From assembly GCA_965116055.1 (NCBI GenBank), contig OZ220466.1, positions 1,488,001-1,552,000 on the forward strand: a stretch of DNA of 64,000 nt, read 5' to 3'. This document shows positions 8,542 to 18,494 of the stretch, piece by piece (within the stretch, counting starts at the first letter, position 1; every line of letters begins with the position of its first letter). This stretch comes from Bin55 sp965116055 (lineage in GTDB: Bacteria; Pseudomonadota; Gammaproteobacteria; Pseudomonadales; Azotimanducaceae). The position numbers and the translations under genes were made by a program. The notes below the pieces were generated by a model. That model worked only from the letters and a program-made list of their open reading frames with translations. It was not told the DNA's origin and ran no database searches.

Positions 8542-11500
8542 ATGATTCATAACACAACCCGATGCCGCCGGTTTGGTGGCCGTTTACTGGTCGCGCTACT
8601 CATCGCATGGTGTGGAAGTCAGGCATTGGCCGAGGAGGCCTTCGAGGCGGATGCGGTGAGTGTGTCGTTTGACGAAGGCGTGTATTTTGTTGCCTCTCAC
8701 CCGTCAGCTGCTGGACCCTATGTGCGCAACCCGGCGCGCACGGGTGGCGAGCATGGTCATACGGCGGGTGGCACGGGGACGAATAGCAGTACGAACGGCG
8801 CTGCGAACAGTCTGCTCAACCGTGAAATCAATGCGGCGCGGACGACGCCGGCCTTGACGGGCGCTTGCTATACGGTCGTGGTGAAAGATGCGGCGGGTAA
8901 GGCCAGTGACCTATTTGCCCTCACGGGGACGAAGAATTGCAAGAGCGTGGCGTCAAAGAGTGCGAATGACGGCACGGATGGCGCGACGGGCGGCCACGTG
9001 CAGATGAAAGCCGATGCGGTGTTGGATTACGAGACGTCCTCGAAGTACGTGATCACGGTCCAGGCGCACAAGGGCGACAAAGTGGTGGATACGTTAGCGC
9101 TGACGTTGAACCTCAATGATGTGAATGAAGCGCCGGTCGTACAGGCGCCGTTTACCTATAAGCAAAGCGGCGCCGATCGTAGTGGCGACGATCTGCAACC
9201 GGTGGGAGCGTCCCGGGTGTACATGAATGCGGGCGAATCGACCTCGATCAGTGTCAACCGGATGTTTCGCGACCTGGACGCGACGCCTGAAGCGGTTGTG
9301 ATACTGGTTAGTAATTTAGCAGTTTGCGACAATGGCACGGCCAATACCCCCGGGGTTGATAGCCAGATTGATTCGGCTGCCGCGCCCTCGGGGCTTGTAG
9401 GACAAGGGGCGGGCAGAGCATATGCCTTCCCTGGATTGCGGGGAGTTGCAAGCGCAGGAGACGGGAACGTGTATTGCACTAGAATCAACGTAGCTCGTGG
9501 CGACCCCACGCCGCATCCAGGTCAATACGTGGTGAAGGCGAGTCACCAGGGGGCGCGCGTCATCCTGACGGCGTATGACCAGACCACCCAAGGCACGTAT
9601 CTCGCGCAGGTGTACATAGTCGCTGGGAGGAACGAGCCTGGCGCAGTCGTCCCTTCAACTATGGGCTCGAATTGGGCGAAGATTACGGTGATCGTGAAGA
9701 AGGGGGTGAACAATCCGCCGGCGTTTGCGGGCGGTTCGGTGGGTTTCCGCACGACGGTGAACGAAGGCACGGGTACGGACGCGTTGGTGGCGTCGGTGGT
9801 GCCGGGGACGACGGCCGCGACGGCGGACGACTGGAATGCGGGAGATCTGGACACCCACGACACCGACGTGCACTACAAAGTGATGGGGACGCCGTGTCCG
9901 GTGAAGAAGTATGCGACGTACACGCTGACGGATGGCGGCAGTTGCTGGAAATACAAGGACAACTCGGGGAACGTGTCGTTGACGGGCGCGCTCGTGGATT
10001 ACGAGAAGTTGCCGGCGGGGAAGATGGCGACGGTGCGGTTGCAGGCGAGCGACGGGTATGACACGGTGACGATTCCGATCACGGTGACGGTGAAGGACGT
10101 GAACGAACTGGAGACCGATGCGGAGGCGGTGAAGGCGCTGGGGACGGTGCGGCTGACGAACGACGAGAAGTCGGATCCGATCGAGCTGGCGAGTCTGTTC
10201 ATCGATCCGGAAGGTGATCCGCTGACGTTCAGCGCGTATTCGAACCTGCGCGAGGATCTGGTGAAGATCGAGGGTCGCGACCTGATCCTGACGGGCAAGG
10301 GGGCGACGGCGACCGCGGAAAAGACGTACACCATCACGGTGACGGCGTCGGACGGCAAGTTGTCGAAGGATGCGATGTTCCAGCTGAAGGTACGGGCGAC
10401 GAATGTGGCGCCGAGTTTCGAGCCGGCGGGGGTGCGGTCGTTCGGCATGAGCGTGGCGGAGGATGCGCCGGTGGGGACGTTCCTGGCGACGGCGATCACC
10501 TACCTGGATGCGGACTCGGCGGACGAGGTGCAGGCGACGGTGGACAGCGAGTTGTTCGAGGCCGTACGCGTGGGTCGGTTGGATGCGAACGAGAACGGCA
10601 AGATCGACGGTGGCGAGAGCAGTCTCTGTGCGTTGCCGCCAAAGATGACAGTGAGCAATCATTGTCGCAAGGTGGCGAGCGAGTTGGGATTGCGGACGAA
10701 GGCGCGTCTGAATGCGGAACAGCAGGATCGTCATACGTTGACGTTGACGCTGGACGACGGATGGGACAAGAGCGGCACGGTGCAGGTGCACGTGATCGTG
10801 ACCGACGTGAACGACCTGCCGATGGTGAAGCTGGATGCGGCCGGGGAGCCGCTGACGATCGCGGAACAGGTCGTGGCGGTGGATGGTTCGCTGACGCTGG
10901 CGGTCGGCGGTTATTTCACGGACGAGGACGGTGATCGGTTGAAAGTGGATGCTGTCTCCTCCATGAAGCAGGTGGCCACGGTGACGGTGAGCGGTCTGGA
11001 TGAGTTGACGATCCGGGGTCTGAGCGAAGGGATGGCGACGATCACGTTGACGGCGGACGATGGCGAGGGCGGCACGGTCACATTGAAGTTCATGGTGAAG
11101 GTGACGACGAATCGGCCGCCGGCGGTGGACAAGGATGCGTTCATGGCGCGGCTGCCGGCGGCGGACACGGTGAATGTCGGAGCGACGTTCGATCTGGCCC
11201 TGGCGGGGTTGTTTACGGATCCGGATGAAGGCGATATGGTGGGACTACCGCAGGCGATGACGTCGGACGAAGATGTGCTGCTGGTGGTGGTGACCAATGA
11301 TGGCGCGACGGCGACGTTGGTCGGCCGGGCCTCGGGGATGGCGACGCTGACGTTGACGGCGACGGATCAGGCGGGCAACAAGACCTCGGTGAGTCAGGCC
11401 ATCACGGTGAATGCGGCGCCGGCGGAGGCGCAGCCGTTGGCGGCGCGGACGCTGGATCGCGTGACGCCGCAGGCGGTGGATCTCGGCGGGCTGTTCACCG

Positions 11501-14500
11501 ACACGGACGACGGCGCAGATCATTTAATCATCACAGCGGCGACGGTGGGCGATGGCGCGGCCCGAGCCACGGCCACGGTGGCTGGGACGACGTTGACGCT
11601 GGCAGGCGTGGCGCTGGGCGAGGTGGATATCGAGTTGACGGCGACGGACCCGCACGGGGCGACGGCGACTTCGACGCTGACGGCGACGGTGGTCAATGTG
11701 GCGCCGACGGTGGCCATGGAGGTGGCGCCGCAAGCGCTTGATCGGATGGACCCGATGACGGTGGACGTCAGTGACACCTTTGTGGACGCCGATGGCGAGT
11801 TGGCGACGCTGGTAGCGACGGTGGCGGATGACGGCATCGTGGCGGTCGGCGCGATCGACCTGGCGGACGGTCTGCTGACGCTGACGGGGTTGGCGGTGGG
11901 TGAAACCGCCGTGACCGTGCATGCGACGGATCATGACGGTGGTCAGGCGATGACGACCGTGACGGTCGCGGTGGTCAACGTCGACCCGGTGGTGGCGACG
12001 GCGGTGGGCCCCCAGACCCTGACCCGCATCCATGACCTGATGTATGACGCGAGCGCGCTGTTCCGGGATCCGGATACGGACGCGCCGTTGGCGCTGACGG
12101 TGGCGGTGGCCGACCCGATGATTGCGACGGCGGCTGTGGCGGGGCATCGGCTCACGGTGGAAGGTCTTCATGTGGGGTCGACGACGGTGACGGTCACGGC
12201 GACCGATGCGGATGGCGGCACGGCCGCGCACGAGTTTGTCGTGGCGGTCGAGAACGTCACGCCGACCGTGGCGCTGGGACTGACGGACCAGACCTTCGAC
12301 CGGCGGGCGCCGTTGGGGCTCGACCTGACGGGGACGTTCATGGACGACGATGGCGCGATTCGGCAGGTGACGGCGACGGTGGCGGATCCGTCAATTGCGA
12401 CGGCGATGGTTGACGACACGTTGTTGACGATCGAGGCGCTGGCAGTGGGGACGACGACCGTCACCCTGACGGCGACGGACGATCATGGAGCGATGGCAGC
12501 GACCACGTTCGCGGCCACGGTGATCAATCTGGCCCCCGTAGTGGCCGAAGCGGTGGCGGATCAAACGACGACGCGGGTGGCGGACCTGACCCTGGATGTG
12601 AGCGGGATCTTTCACGACCCCGATACGGATGCGCCAGTGACCGTGACGGTCGTGGCGGCGGACGGCGGCATCGTGGAAGCGGCGTTGCGCGAGCGGATGT
12701 TGACGCTGCGGGGTCTGGCCGTGGGGTCGACGACCTTGACGTTGACGGCGCTGGATGTGGATGGCGGCACGGTGTCGACGACGTTTATGACGACGGTAGA
12801 GAACGTGGCGCCGGAAGTGGCCCAGGCGTTGGTCAATCAGGAGATGGATCGGCGTGCGCCGCTGACCCTGGATGTGGCGCCGACCTTCCAGGATGCGGAC
12901 GACGGATCGTCGACGCTGACCTTGACGGTCATGACTGCGGACAGCGGCGTGGCCGAGGCGATGCTGCAGGAGAGCCAGTTGACGGTAACGGCGCGGTCAG
13001 TCGGTGCGACCGAGGTGATGTTGACGGCGACGGACGCGAACGGAGCGAGTGTGACGGACACGTTCGAGGTGACGGTGTTGAATGTGGCGCCGGTGGTGGC
13101 GGCAGCGGTGATGGATCAAACGATCACGCGGGTGGCGGATGTGGCGCTTGACGTGAGCGGCGCATTCAGCGATCCGGATACGGATGAGCCGTTGACGGTG
13201 ACGGTGACGACGGCCGAGGCGACGCTGGTGGCGGCCACGCTTGGGGCGGACCATCGGTTGACGCTGCGCGGTCTGGCCGTGGGCGAGACGGTGTTGACGT
13301 TGACGGCGACGGATATGGACGGTGGTCAGGTCATGGACGAGGTGCAGGTGACGGTGGCGAATGTGGCGCCGCAAGTCGCCAATTCCCTCAGTCCGCTGGT
13401 TCTGGAAGTGGGCGGTGCGGCCGCCACGCCCACGATCGAGGGTTTGTTTAGCGACGATGGCGATCCGTTGACGTACACGATGGCGACGGCGGATGCGGGG
13501 ATTGCGACGGCGGCGCTGGCGGGGACGCAGGCGCGGGTGAGTCCGATCGCGCGCGGGACGACGACGCTCACGATCACGGCGACGGATCCGCATGGCGGCG
13601 AAGCGACGGTGAGGGGGTCGGTCACGGTGGGTGACGGGGCCCTGAAGGCGGTGGCGGCGCAATCGCTCGCCGGGTTTGGTCGGGCATTGTTGGCGAGTGC
13701 GTCATCCAGCGTGGGCGCGCGTCTCACGACGGACGCGCGCAGTGCGGATCTGACGCTGGATGCGTGGTTGGACGAGTGGGCGCCGCGGGATCCTGCGGTA
13801 GCCTCGCGTACGGTGGCGGAGCAGGGTGCGGCAGCCTGGCAGCTGGTGCATGCGGTCAACACCCCGGGATCAACCGGTGTGCTGGCAGGCGGCGATCTCA
13901 TGGCTGGCACCGCGTTAGGCACGAGCGGTGCGCTGAGCGGCATGGATCAGTTGCAGTCGCAGTTTGGTCAACGCTTTACGTTGAACCTGGGGTCGAACGA
14001 GGATGTCTCCAGGTGGTCGGTGTGGGGCGATGTGGACCAGCAGGCTTACGAAGGTCGTGGCTACGATGGCACGGCGACGAGCATGTACCTGGGTGCGGAT
14101 GTGGCGGTGGCCGAGGATTGGCTGGTCGGTCTGGCGGTGGCGCGTCAAACAGGTGCATCCGATTACGCCTGGGGCATGGCGTCGCAGGCCATGGACATGC
14201 AGTTGACGACGGTGCTGCCGTATGCGAGTTACCGCCCGAGTGAGCGCATGTCGCTGTGGGGCGTGGCCGGTTTCGGTCGCGGTGACCTGGATACGACGGT
14301 GGCGGGCACGACGACGCGTGATGTGAGCGACCTGCGTTCGCAGCTGGCGATGGTTGGCGGTGAGCAGGCCTTGACGCAGGTTGGTCGGTTCGACCTGGCG
14401 TTGCGCGGGGATGCGGCGCTGGCGTCGTTGGAGACGGATCAAGGTCCGGGCGCGGCGGATGGTCTGGCAACGGACGTGCATCGTTTCCGCCTTGGTCTTG

Positions 14501-15120
14501 AAGGCTCGTTCTCGACGGACACGGGTCAAGGTGGCATGCTGGAACCGTTCGGACAGGTGAATGTGCGCACGGATGGCGGCGACGGCGCGACGGGTTCGGG
14601 CCTGGAACTGGCTGGCGGTATCCGCATGACGACCTCGGCGTTCACGCTGGAAGCGCAGGGACGCACGTTGGCGTTGCACGGTGCGGACGACTATCGCGAG
14701 TCGGGCTTCAGTCTGCTGGCGACGTTGAATCCGTCAGCGCAGGCGACGGGCGTCTCGGTCACGATCGCGCCGCGCTGGGGTGCGGATGCGGTGGGTACCG
14801 GGATCTTGTGGGAAGATACCCTCCGCGTCGGGCAGTCCTACGGGGCGCTGACGGGCATGGCCAACGGCGGGGCGCAGGCGTCGCTTGAGACCCAGCTGGG
14901 CTACGGTCTGCTGGTGGCGCGCGAACGCTATCTGTTGACGCCGTTCGTGGATGTGCGCATGAGCGATGGGACCCGGCGCGAGCTGCTGGTCGGCGCGAGC
15001 GTGCGGCCGTGGGTACGCCAGGCGAAGGATCTGGATGTCCGCCTGGCCGCTGGACGCGTGGACGAGCGTCCGGGCGTCAGTCATAGTCAAGTCGGCTTGC
15101 ACGCGACGATGCGCTTCTAA
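8542..15120 (+). CDS. Giant autotransporter-like surface protein with tandem Ig/cadherin-like repeats
   Basis: A 2192-residue secreted protein. GAGGAGAAGGG sits just before ATG 8542, and the first 30 residues form a signal peptide (RCRR, hydrophobic core, cleavage after SQALA). A TTG 57 codons upstream is in frame but would bury the signal. The passenger has cadherin-like segments with NDVNEAP and TDVNDLP motifs, then at least eight consecutive 90-95-residue beta-sandwich repeats (about 11.4-13.64 kb), each with F.DPD.D.PL, LTLTATD.DGG and a closing NVAP. The last 370 residues alternate like an outer-membrane beta-barrel (RWSVWGDVDQQAYEG onward) and end in TMRF, an autotransporter-type C terminus. 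Expected role: surface adhesion or cell contact. The gene is about two-thirds G+C, far above its neighbours, and stands alone between spacers, suggesting transfer. The passenger ligand is unknown. Confidence 0.85.
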   Translation: MIHNTTRCRRFGGRLLVALLIAWCGSQALAEEAFEADAVSVSFDEGVYFVASHPSAAGPYVRNPARTGGEHGHTAGGTGTNSSTNGAANSLLNREINAARTTPALTGACYTVVVKDAAGKASDLFALTGTKNCKSVASKSANDGTDGATGGHVQMKADAVLDYETSSKYVITVQAHKGDKVVDTLALTLNLNDVNEAPVVQAPFTYKQSGADRSGDDLQPVGASRVYMNAGESTSISVNRMFRDLDATPEAVVILVSNLAVCDNGTANTPGVDSQIDSAAAPSGLVGQGAGRAYAFPGLRGVASAGDGNVYCTRINVARGDPTPHPGQYVVKASHQGARVILTAYDQTTQGTYLAQVYIVAGRNEPGAVVPSTMGSNWAKITVIVKKGVNNPPAFAGGSVGFRTTVNEGTGTDALVASVVPGTTAATADDWNAGDLDTHDTDVHYKVMGTPCPVKKYATYTLTDGGSCWKYKDNSGNVSLTGALVDYEKLPAGKMATVRLQASDGYDTVTIPITVTVKDVNELETDAEAVKALGTVRLTNDEKSDPIELASLFIDPEGDPLTFSAYSNLREDLVKIEGRDLILTGKGATATAEKTYTITVTASDGKLSKDAMFQLKVRATNVAPSFEPAGVRSFGMSVAEDAPVGTFLATAITYLDADSADEVQATVDSELFEAVRVGRLDANENGKIDGGESSLCALPPKMTVSNHCRKVASELGLRTKARLNAEQQDRHTLTLTLDDGWDKSGTVQVHVIVTDVNDLPMVKLDAAGEPLTIAEQVVAVDGSLTLAVGGYFTDEDGDRLKVDAVSSMKQVATVTVSGLDELTIRGLSEGMATITLTADDGEGGTVTLKFMVKVTTNRPPAVDKDAFMARLPAADTVNVGATFDLALAGLFTDPDEGDMVGLPQAMTSDEDVLLVVVTNDGATATLVGRASGMATLTLTATDQAGNKTSVSQAITVNAAPAEAQPLAARTLDRVTPQAVDLGGLFTDTDDGADHLIITAATVGDGAARATATVAGTTLTLAGVALGEVDIELTATDPHGATATSTLTATVVNVAPTVAMEVAPQALDRMDPMTVDVSDTFVDADGELATLVATVADDGIVAVGAIDLADGLLTLTGLAVGETAVTVHATDHDGGQAMTTVTVAVVNVDPVVATAVGPQTLTRIHDLMYDASALFRDPDTDAPLALTVAVADPMIATAAVAGHRLTVEGLHVGSTTVTVTATDADGGTAAHEFVVAVENVTPTVALGLTDQTFDRRAPLGLDLTGTFMDDDGAIRQVTATVADPSIATAMVDDTLLTIEALAVGTTTVTLTATDDHGAMAATTFAATVINLAPVVAEAVADQTTTRVADLTLDVSGIFHDPDTDAPVTVTVVAADGGIVEAALRERMLTLRGLAVGSTTLTLTALDVDGGTVSTTFMTTVENVAPEVAQALVNQEMDRRAPLTLDVAPTFQDADDGSSTLTLTVMTADSGVAEAMLQESQLTVTARSVGATEVMLTATDANGASVTDTFEVTVLNVAPVVAAAVMDQTITRVADVALDVSGAFSDPDTDEPLTVTVTTAEATLVAATLGADHRLTLRGLAVGETVLTLTATDMDGGQVMDEVQVTVANVAPQVANSLSPLVLEVGGAAATPTIEGLFSDDGDPLTYTMATADAGIATAALAGTQARVSPIARGTTTLTITATDPHGGEATVRGSVTVGDGALKAVAAQSLAGFGRALLASASSSVGARLTTDARSADLTLDAWLDEWAPRDPAVASRTVAEQGAAAWQLVHAVNTPGSTGVLAGGDLMAGTALGTSGALSGMDQLQSQFGQRFTLNLGSNEDVSRWSVWGDVDQQAYEGRGYDGTATSMYLGADVAVAEDWLVGLAVARQTGASDYAWGMASQAMDMQLTTVLPYASYRPSERMSLWGVAGFGRGDLDTTVAGTTTRDVSDLRSQLAMVGGEQALTQVGRFDLALRGDAALASLETDQGPGAADGLATDVHRFRLGLEGSFSTDTGQGGMLEPFGQVNVRTDGGDGATGSGLELAGGIRMTTSAFTLEAQGRTLALHGADDYRESGFSLLATLNPSAQATGVSVTIAPRWGADAVGTGILWEDTLRVGQSYGALTGMANGGAQASLETQLGYGLLVARERYLLTPFVDVRMSDGTRRELLVGASVRPWVRQAKDLDVRLAAGRVDERPGVSHSQVGLHATMRF

Positions 15121-15174
15121 GTTGACAGACCTCGCGTGACGATGGTCATGCCATCGTTGCGCGCTCTTCTCCAG

Positions 15175-15206
15175 CCCCGGTACGCGCCAGCGTGCCGGGG
15201 TTTTTT
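15175..15206 (+). terminator. Rho-independent terminator of the giant gene
   Basis: Arms CCCCGGTACGC and GCGTGCCGGGG form an 11-base stem with one wobble or mismatch, a GCCA loop and six T residues directly after. It lies 55 bases beyond the stop of the giant gene, showing a monocistronic transcript. Confidence 0.9.
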
Positions 15207-16035
15207 ATGCTGTGACGCCAAAGATTTGGCTTGAGGCATCCTAGGGAGGTCGAAGAAGAACAGGCCCCCTAGTGCGGGCTTGCAATAATTTGAAGTGAGT
15301 TCATCATATCTTGATGAACACGTTCCACTATCGTATACCCGACGGATCATCGAAGATGAGAGCTCAGTGCTATATGTGCAGGCAGCGATTGCATGGTCTC
15401 AACTCAAGTTGCTTCGTATGAGGAAAGGCTTTTGCAATACATCGGGCAATTTCTCCATGAACTTGCTTCTTGTCTTTAGTTCATGAGTTCATGCGAGAGA
15501 AGATTAAGACGGGGCGATGGTGGATCCGACATGCGGCGGGCACCCCGACCTATTCAGCACGATACGTGGAATGAACATTAGATGCTGAACAGGTTGACTG
15601 AGCATCAAGCTTGAGGCCATGTTGATCAATAGCACTACCGTCAAGATCCATCCAGGGTACGATCTCTAGAAATACGCCCCCATCCATCGGCTAGCCCTGA
15701 GACGACAGACTATCAAGATTCATAACGGCGGCAGATTCAATGGATTCATGAGAGGCTACTCAATGCTGATCCTGCCTCGTCAACTGAAGTTTTAAAAGAA
15801 ATACATAAACGAACTCGCACAGGTGCACAAGCTGATTGATCACCAGACACCGACCGCAATCGCTACGGTCATGGTTGCGTATTTACTGACAAATACAACT
15901 ATCATTCTAATACTGCTGATGCTCTATGCAGAAGCTTTGCTTGCTACACATATACACCTTCCCACACACAGAATAGTCTAACCTGCCTTAGACGTATTTG
16001 TCCACATCAATCCTATATGTGGGCTCCCTGTGTAG
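15207..16035. other. Noncoding stretch, probably decayed mobile DNA
   Basis: No gene can be supported. A 63-codon frame at 15295-15486 has no recognisable features. Around 15620-15740 the plus strand reads, with a stop, as NSTTVKIHP followed by LALRRQTIKIHNGG, faintly like the catalytic core of IS5-type transposases (DSTxVKxH...GRSRGGxxTKIH). Around 15730-16000 another frame is fairly open but unidentified. Together with the IS3 relic on its right, this suggests layers of degraded insertion sequences. Confidence 0.35.
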
Positions 16036-17315
16036 TTGCTGGACGCATTTCAGTTCGGCCGGCTGTTACGCCGCGAAGGGCTCTACAGTTCGCATCTGGC
16101 GGCGTGGCGCAAGGCCCATCGTCAGGGTGCGCTACAGGACCTGACGCCGCGCAAGCGGCGCCAAGCCAGCGCCGTCCAACGCTGCCAGCGTCCAGGTGCG
16201 CCAGCTCGAAGCGAAAGTGGCGCACCTGGAGAAAGAACTGGCTGCCGCGCATACGATTCTTGAAGTCCAGGGAAAAGTTGCCGGGCTGCTGGGATTGAGC
16301 CTCAACGGCGAGAACAACTCCTTAATAGCCGCCACCCACTTGCAACGCAAGTCGGCATCGTGCCGGCCTGCCGGGCGTTGGGGGTGTCCAGGGCAACGTT
16401 CTATCGCCGTCAACGGCACGCGGCGCTCCCGGGTGCCAGCAGCCCACCAGGACGCCCGCCCGGGCGCTCACTGAAGACGAGCGCACACAGATCCTGAATG
16501 TGCTCGCCGGTGAACGATTCGTTGATCGCGCACCGGCCGAGATCGTCGTAACCCTCCTGGATGAGGGGCGATACCTATGCTCGGAACGCACGACGTATCA
16601 CCTCCTGGCCTCCGAGCGGCCCGTGAGCGAGCGGCGTCATCAACTTACCTATCCGCGCTACGCCAAACCCGAACTCGTGGCCAGCGCGCCGAATCAGGTC
16701 TGGTCATGGGACATCACGCGCCTGCTCGAACCACGGCCCTGGACCGGCTTCTACCTCTATGTGCTGCTTGATATCTTCAGCCGCTATGTGGTGGGATGGA
16801 TGGTCGCCGAGCGCGAGAGCGCCGCATTGGCCAGCCGCCTCATTGAGCAAACATGCGTCAAACAGGGCATCCAGCCCAGGTGCTTACCTTGCACTCCGAC
16901 CGCGGCGCACCCATGACCAGCCAGTGCACCGCACAACTCCTTGCCAGTCTCGACGTCACCCGCTCGCTCAGCCGCCCCAGGGTCAGCGACGACAACCCCT
17001 TCTCCGAGGCGCAGTTCAAGACCCTGAAATACCATCCCGGCTTCCCCGCGCGCTTTGAGGATATCAACGCCGCCATCGCCTTCTGCCGAACCTTCTTCCC
17101 TTGGTACAACGGCGAGTATCGCCATGCTCACCCCCGAGGATGTCCATCACGGGCGCGCCCGACACCGCCTTGAGCAACGCGCACGCACGCTACGCCAAGC
17201 CTGGAACCGCCACCCAGAACGATTCGTGCGCGGGCGTCCCAAACGCCAAGCGCTTCCCGAACATGTCTGGATCAACCCGCCAGACCCAAACACTACACCG
17301 AAGGTTGCACACTAA
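16036..17315 (+). pseudogene. IS3-family transposase, frameshifted (OrfA + OrfB remnants)
   Basis: The region encodes an IS3-type transposase in pieces across all three frames. The OrfA part reads GRLLRREGLYSSHLAAWRKAH, then shifts to a coiled-coil piece VRQLEAKVAHLEKELAAA. The OrfB part from about 16490 reads AEIVVTLLDEGRYLCSERT and contains the integrase core with the first catalytic Asp in VWSWDIT. After another frameshift near 16880 come LTLHSDRG (second Asp) and NPFSEAQFKTLKY (catalytic Glu). The C terminus (LTPEDVHHGRA) is in a third frame and ends at 17315. At least four frame breaks mean no functional enzyme. The sequence is G+C-rich like the nearby giant gene. Only the right inverted repeat was recognisable. 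Confidence 0.85.
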
Positions 17316-17329
17316 ATGACAACAACCGC

Positions 17330-17356
17330 TGTCTCAATGACGTTGACAGGTTCCGG
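17330..17356. repeat. Right terminal inverted repeat of the IS3 relic
   Basis: TGTCTCAATGACGTTGACAGG, starting 14 bases after the transposase stop, resembles the TGTCTCA...TTGACA ends of this IS3 subgroup. A matching left end was not found near 16.0 kb, consistent with deletion of that end. Its inner part also forms a hairpin ACAGGTTCCGG/CCGAACCTGT around six T residues (17346-17372). Confidence 0.45.
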
Positions 17357-17501
17357 TTTTTTCCGAACCTGTAGTGCTTATTCGGTGGTTACAGAGTTCT
17401 TATATCGCCGTGTTTTGCTTGCTGCCAGAGAGCAGATATTCAGCTTTGACTGTGCTTAGTGACAGCATTGTCCTGATTAAGAGCAACTCTGAACCGAGTA
17501 G

Positions 17502-18407
17502 TCATGACACTGCTGTAACTAGTTGCGGTACGACTTGATTCTGTGCTTCATAAGGGAACGGATCGTCGAATCCAATCAATTCTTTCATGGCTGCGGGGTC
17601 GTTGCAGTCGCTCCACGGCTGATCGCGCATGGTTACTTTCATATTCTCTTGAGGTAACACCGCGTGATGCCGGTAATACGCGACCGCATTGAGTCTCAAC
17701 CCTTTTGTTTGTTTTGGATATGCACCGTGCCATGTAGTACCTGGCCAAATAATGACTGAGCCCGCTGGACACTCTGCAGCGACTGCACGCTTTGAAGCAT
17801 AGGGATGATTTGGATGTGCATTAGATTTATGACTTTTCGGTACATACGCCAATGCGCCGTCCTCTTTCGTGTAAGGGGTTAGCGTCCAAGTAGCATTAGC
17901 CGTCAACGAGGTGTGTCCCCATGGTAGAGGATTCGCGCCTTGATCACAGTGCAATCCTAAGTGCTCACCATATCCGTAATCACCTTGCCATTTCACGAAA
18001 GAGTTTGTGCTACTGTATCTCCAGTTTCGAGCGCCGTTTGGTGTGCGGCCGAATAAGTGACCTATCAGCGCATCAGTCACCGGGTTCACGAACAGATCGC
18101 GAAAACACCGATCAAGCTGCAACAGTTGCTGAATTAACATCTGAGTTGGTTCAGGTGCGTCCTTCGGTCGTAAACCACTGTTTGACGGCGTGGGCCAATG
18201 AAGCTTGTCGACTGGGCCATCCTCAAGAGTGATATCGCATCCAGCCGTAATCTCTCTAAATCGGGCCAACAGGACTTTCGTACAACGTTCTAACTGTGCT
18301 GCATCAACTCCTGTTACTTCGGCCGGAACGATAGTGAGTCCCTCAGTATCAAGTTCAAGCGCATATCGCTCAAGAGATAGCTCTTTAATAGGATCTGGAT
18401 CTGACAT
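17502..18407 (-). CDS. Phytanoyl-CoA dioxygenase (PhyH) family protein
   Basis: A 301-residue Fe(II)/2-oxoglutarate-dependent oxygenase. The double-stranded beta-helix carries HCD (His153-x-Asp155), the distal iron ligand His227 in TTWHGAYP and Arg238 in GLRLN for 2-oxoglutarate binding. DGALAYVPKSHK is the usual family segment between them. Family members hydroxylate branched fatty acyl-CoA or small molecules in the cytosol; the substrate is not readable. It is divergently transcribed from a second PhyH gene at 18495 across an 87-base spacer that carries matching AAACTTTCA boxes next to both starts, so coordinated control is likely. It shares domain architecture with its neighbour but is not a close duplicate. 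Confidence 0.85.
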   Translation of the reverse strand: MSDPDPIKELSLERYALELDTEGLTIVPAEVTGVDAAQLERCTKVLLARFREITAGCDITLEDGPVDKLHWPTPSNSGLRPKDAPEPTQMLIQQLLQLDRCFRDLFVNPVTDALIGHLFGRTPNGARNWRYSSTNSFVKWQGDYGYGEHLGLHCDQGANPLPWGHTSLTANATWTLTPYTKEDGALAYVPKSHKSNAHPNHPYASKRAVAAECPAGSVIIWPGTTWHGAYPKQTKGLRLNAVAYYRHHAVLPQENMKVTMRDQPWSDCNDPAAMKELIGFDDPFPYEAQNQVVPQLVTAVS

Positions 18408-18490
18408 TGAAAGTTTGCGTACAGCTTCTAAAAATAAACATGCTTAGCGCGACTCAATCATACCACCAAGAGTCAATCAATAAACTTTCA
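18408..18490. promoter_or_regulatory. Divergent promoter region between two PhyH genes with symmetric boxes
   Basis: The 87-base spacer is bounded by TGAAAGTTT (18408-18416) and AAACTTTCA (18482-18490), exact reverse complements lying just upstream of each start codon. Inside it, GACTCAATCA (18451-18460) and GAGTCAATCA (18470-18479) form a 9/10 direct repeat 19 bases apart, about two helical turns. This suggests a shared regulator, though no regulator gene is adjacent. Confidence 0.35.
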
Positions 18491-18494
18491 CAGC

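Noticed and set aside
9655..10791. 378-codon antisense frame inside the giant gene
   Set aside because: Arg/His-rich low-complexity translation, a by-product of high G+C on the complementary strand of the repeat gene; no start context or motifs. The same holds for antisense frames at 11524-12231, 12997-13662 and 13915-14679.
15295..15486. Possible 63-residue protein
   Set aside because: No motif, no ribosome-binding site, located in decayed DNA.
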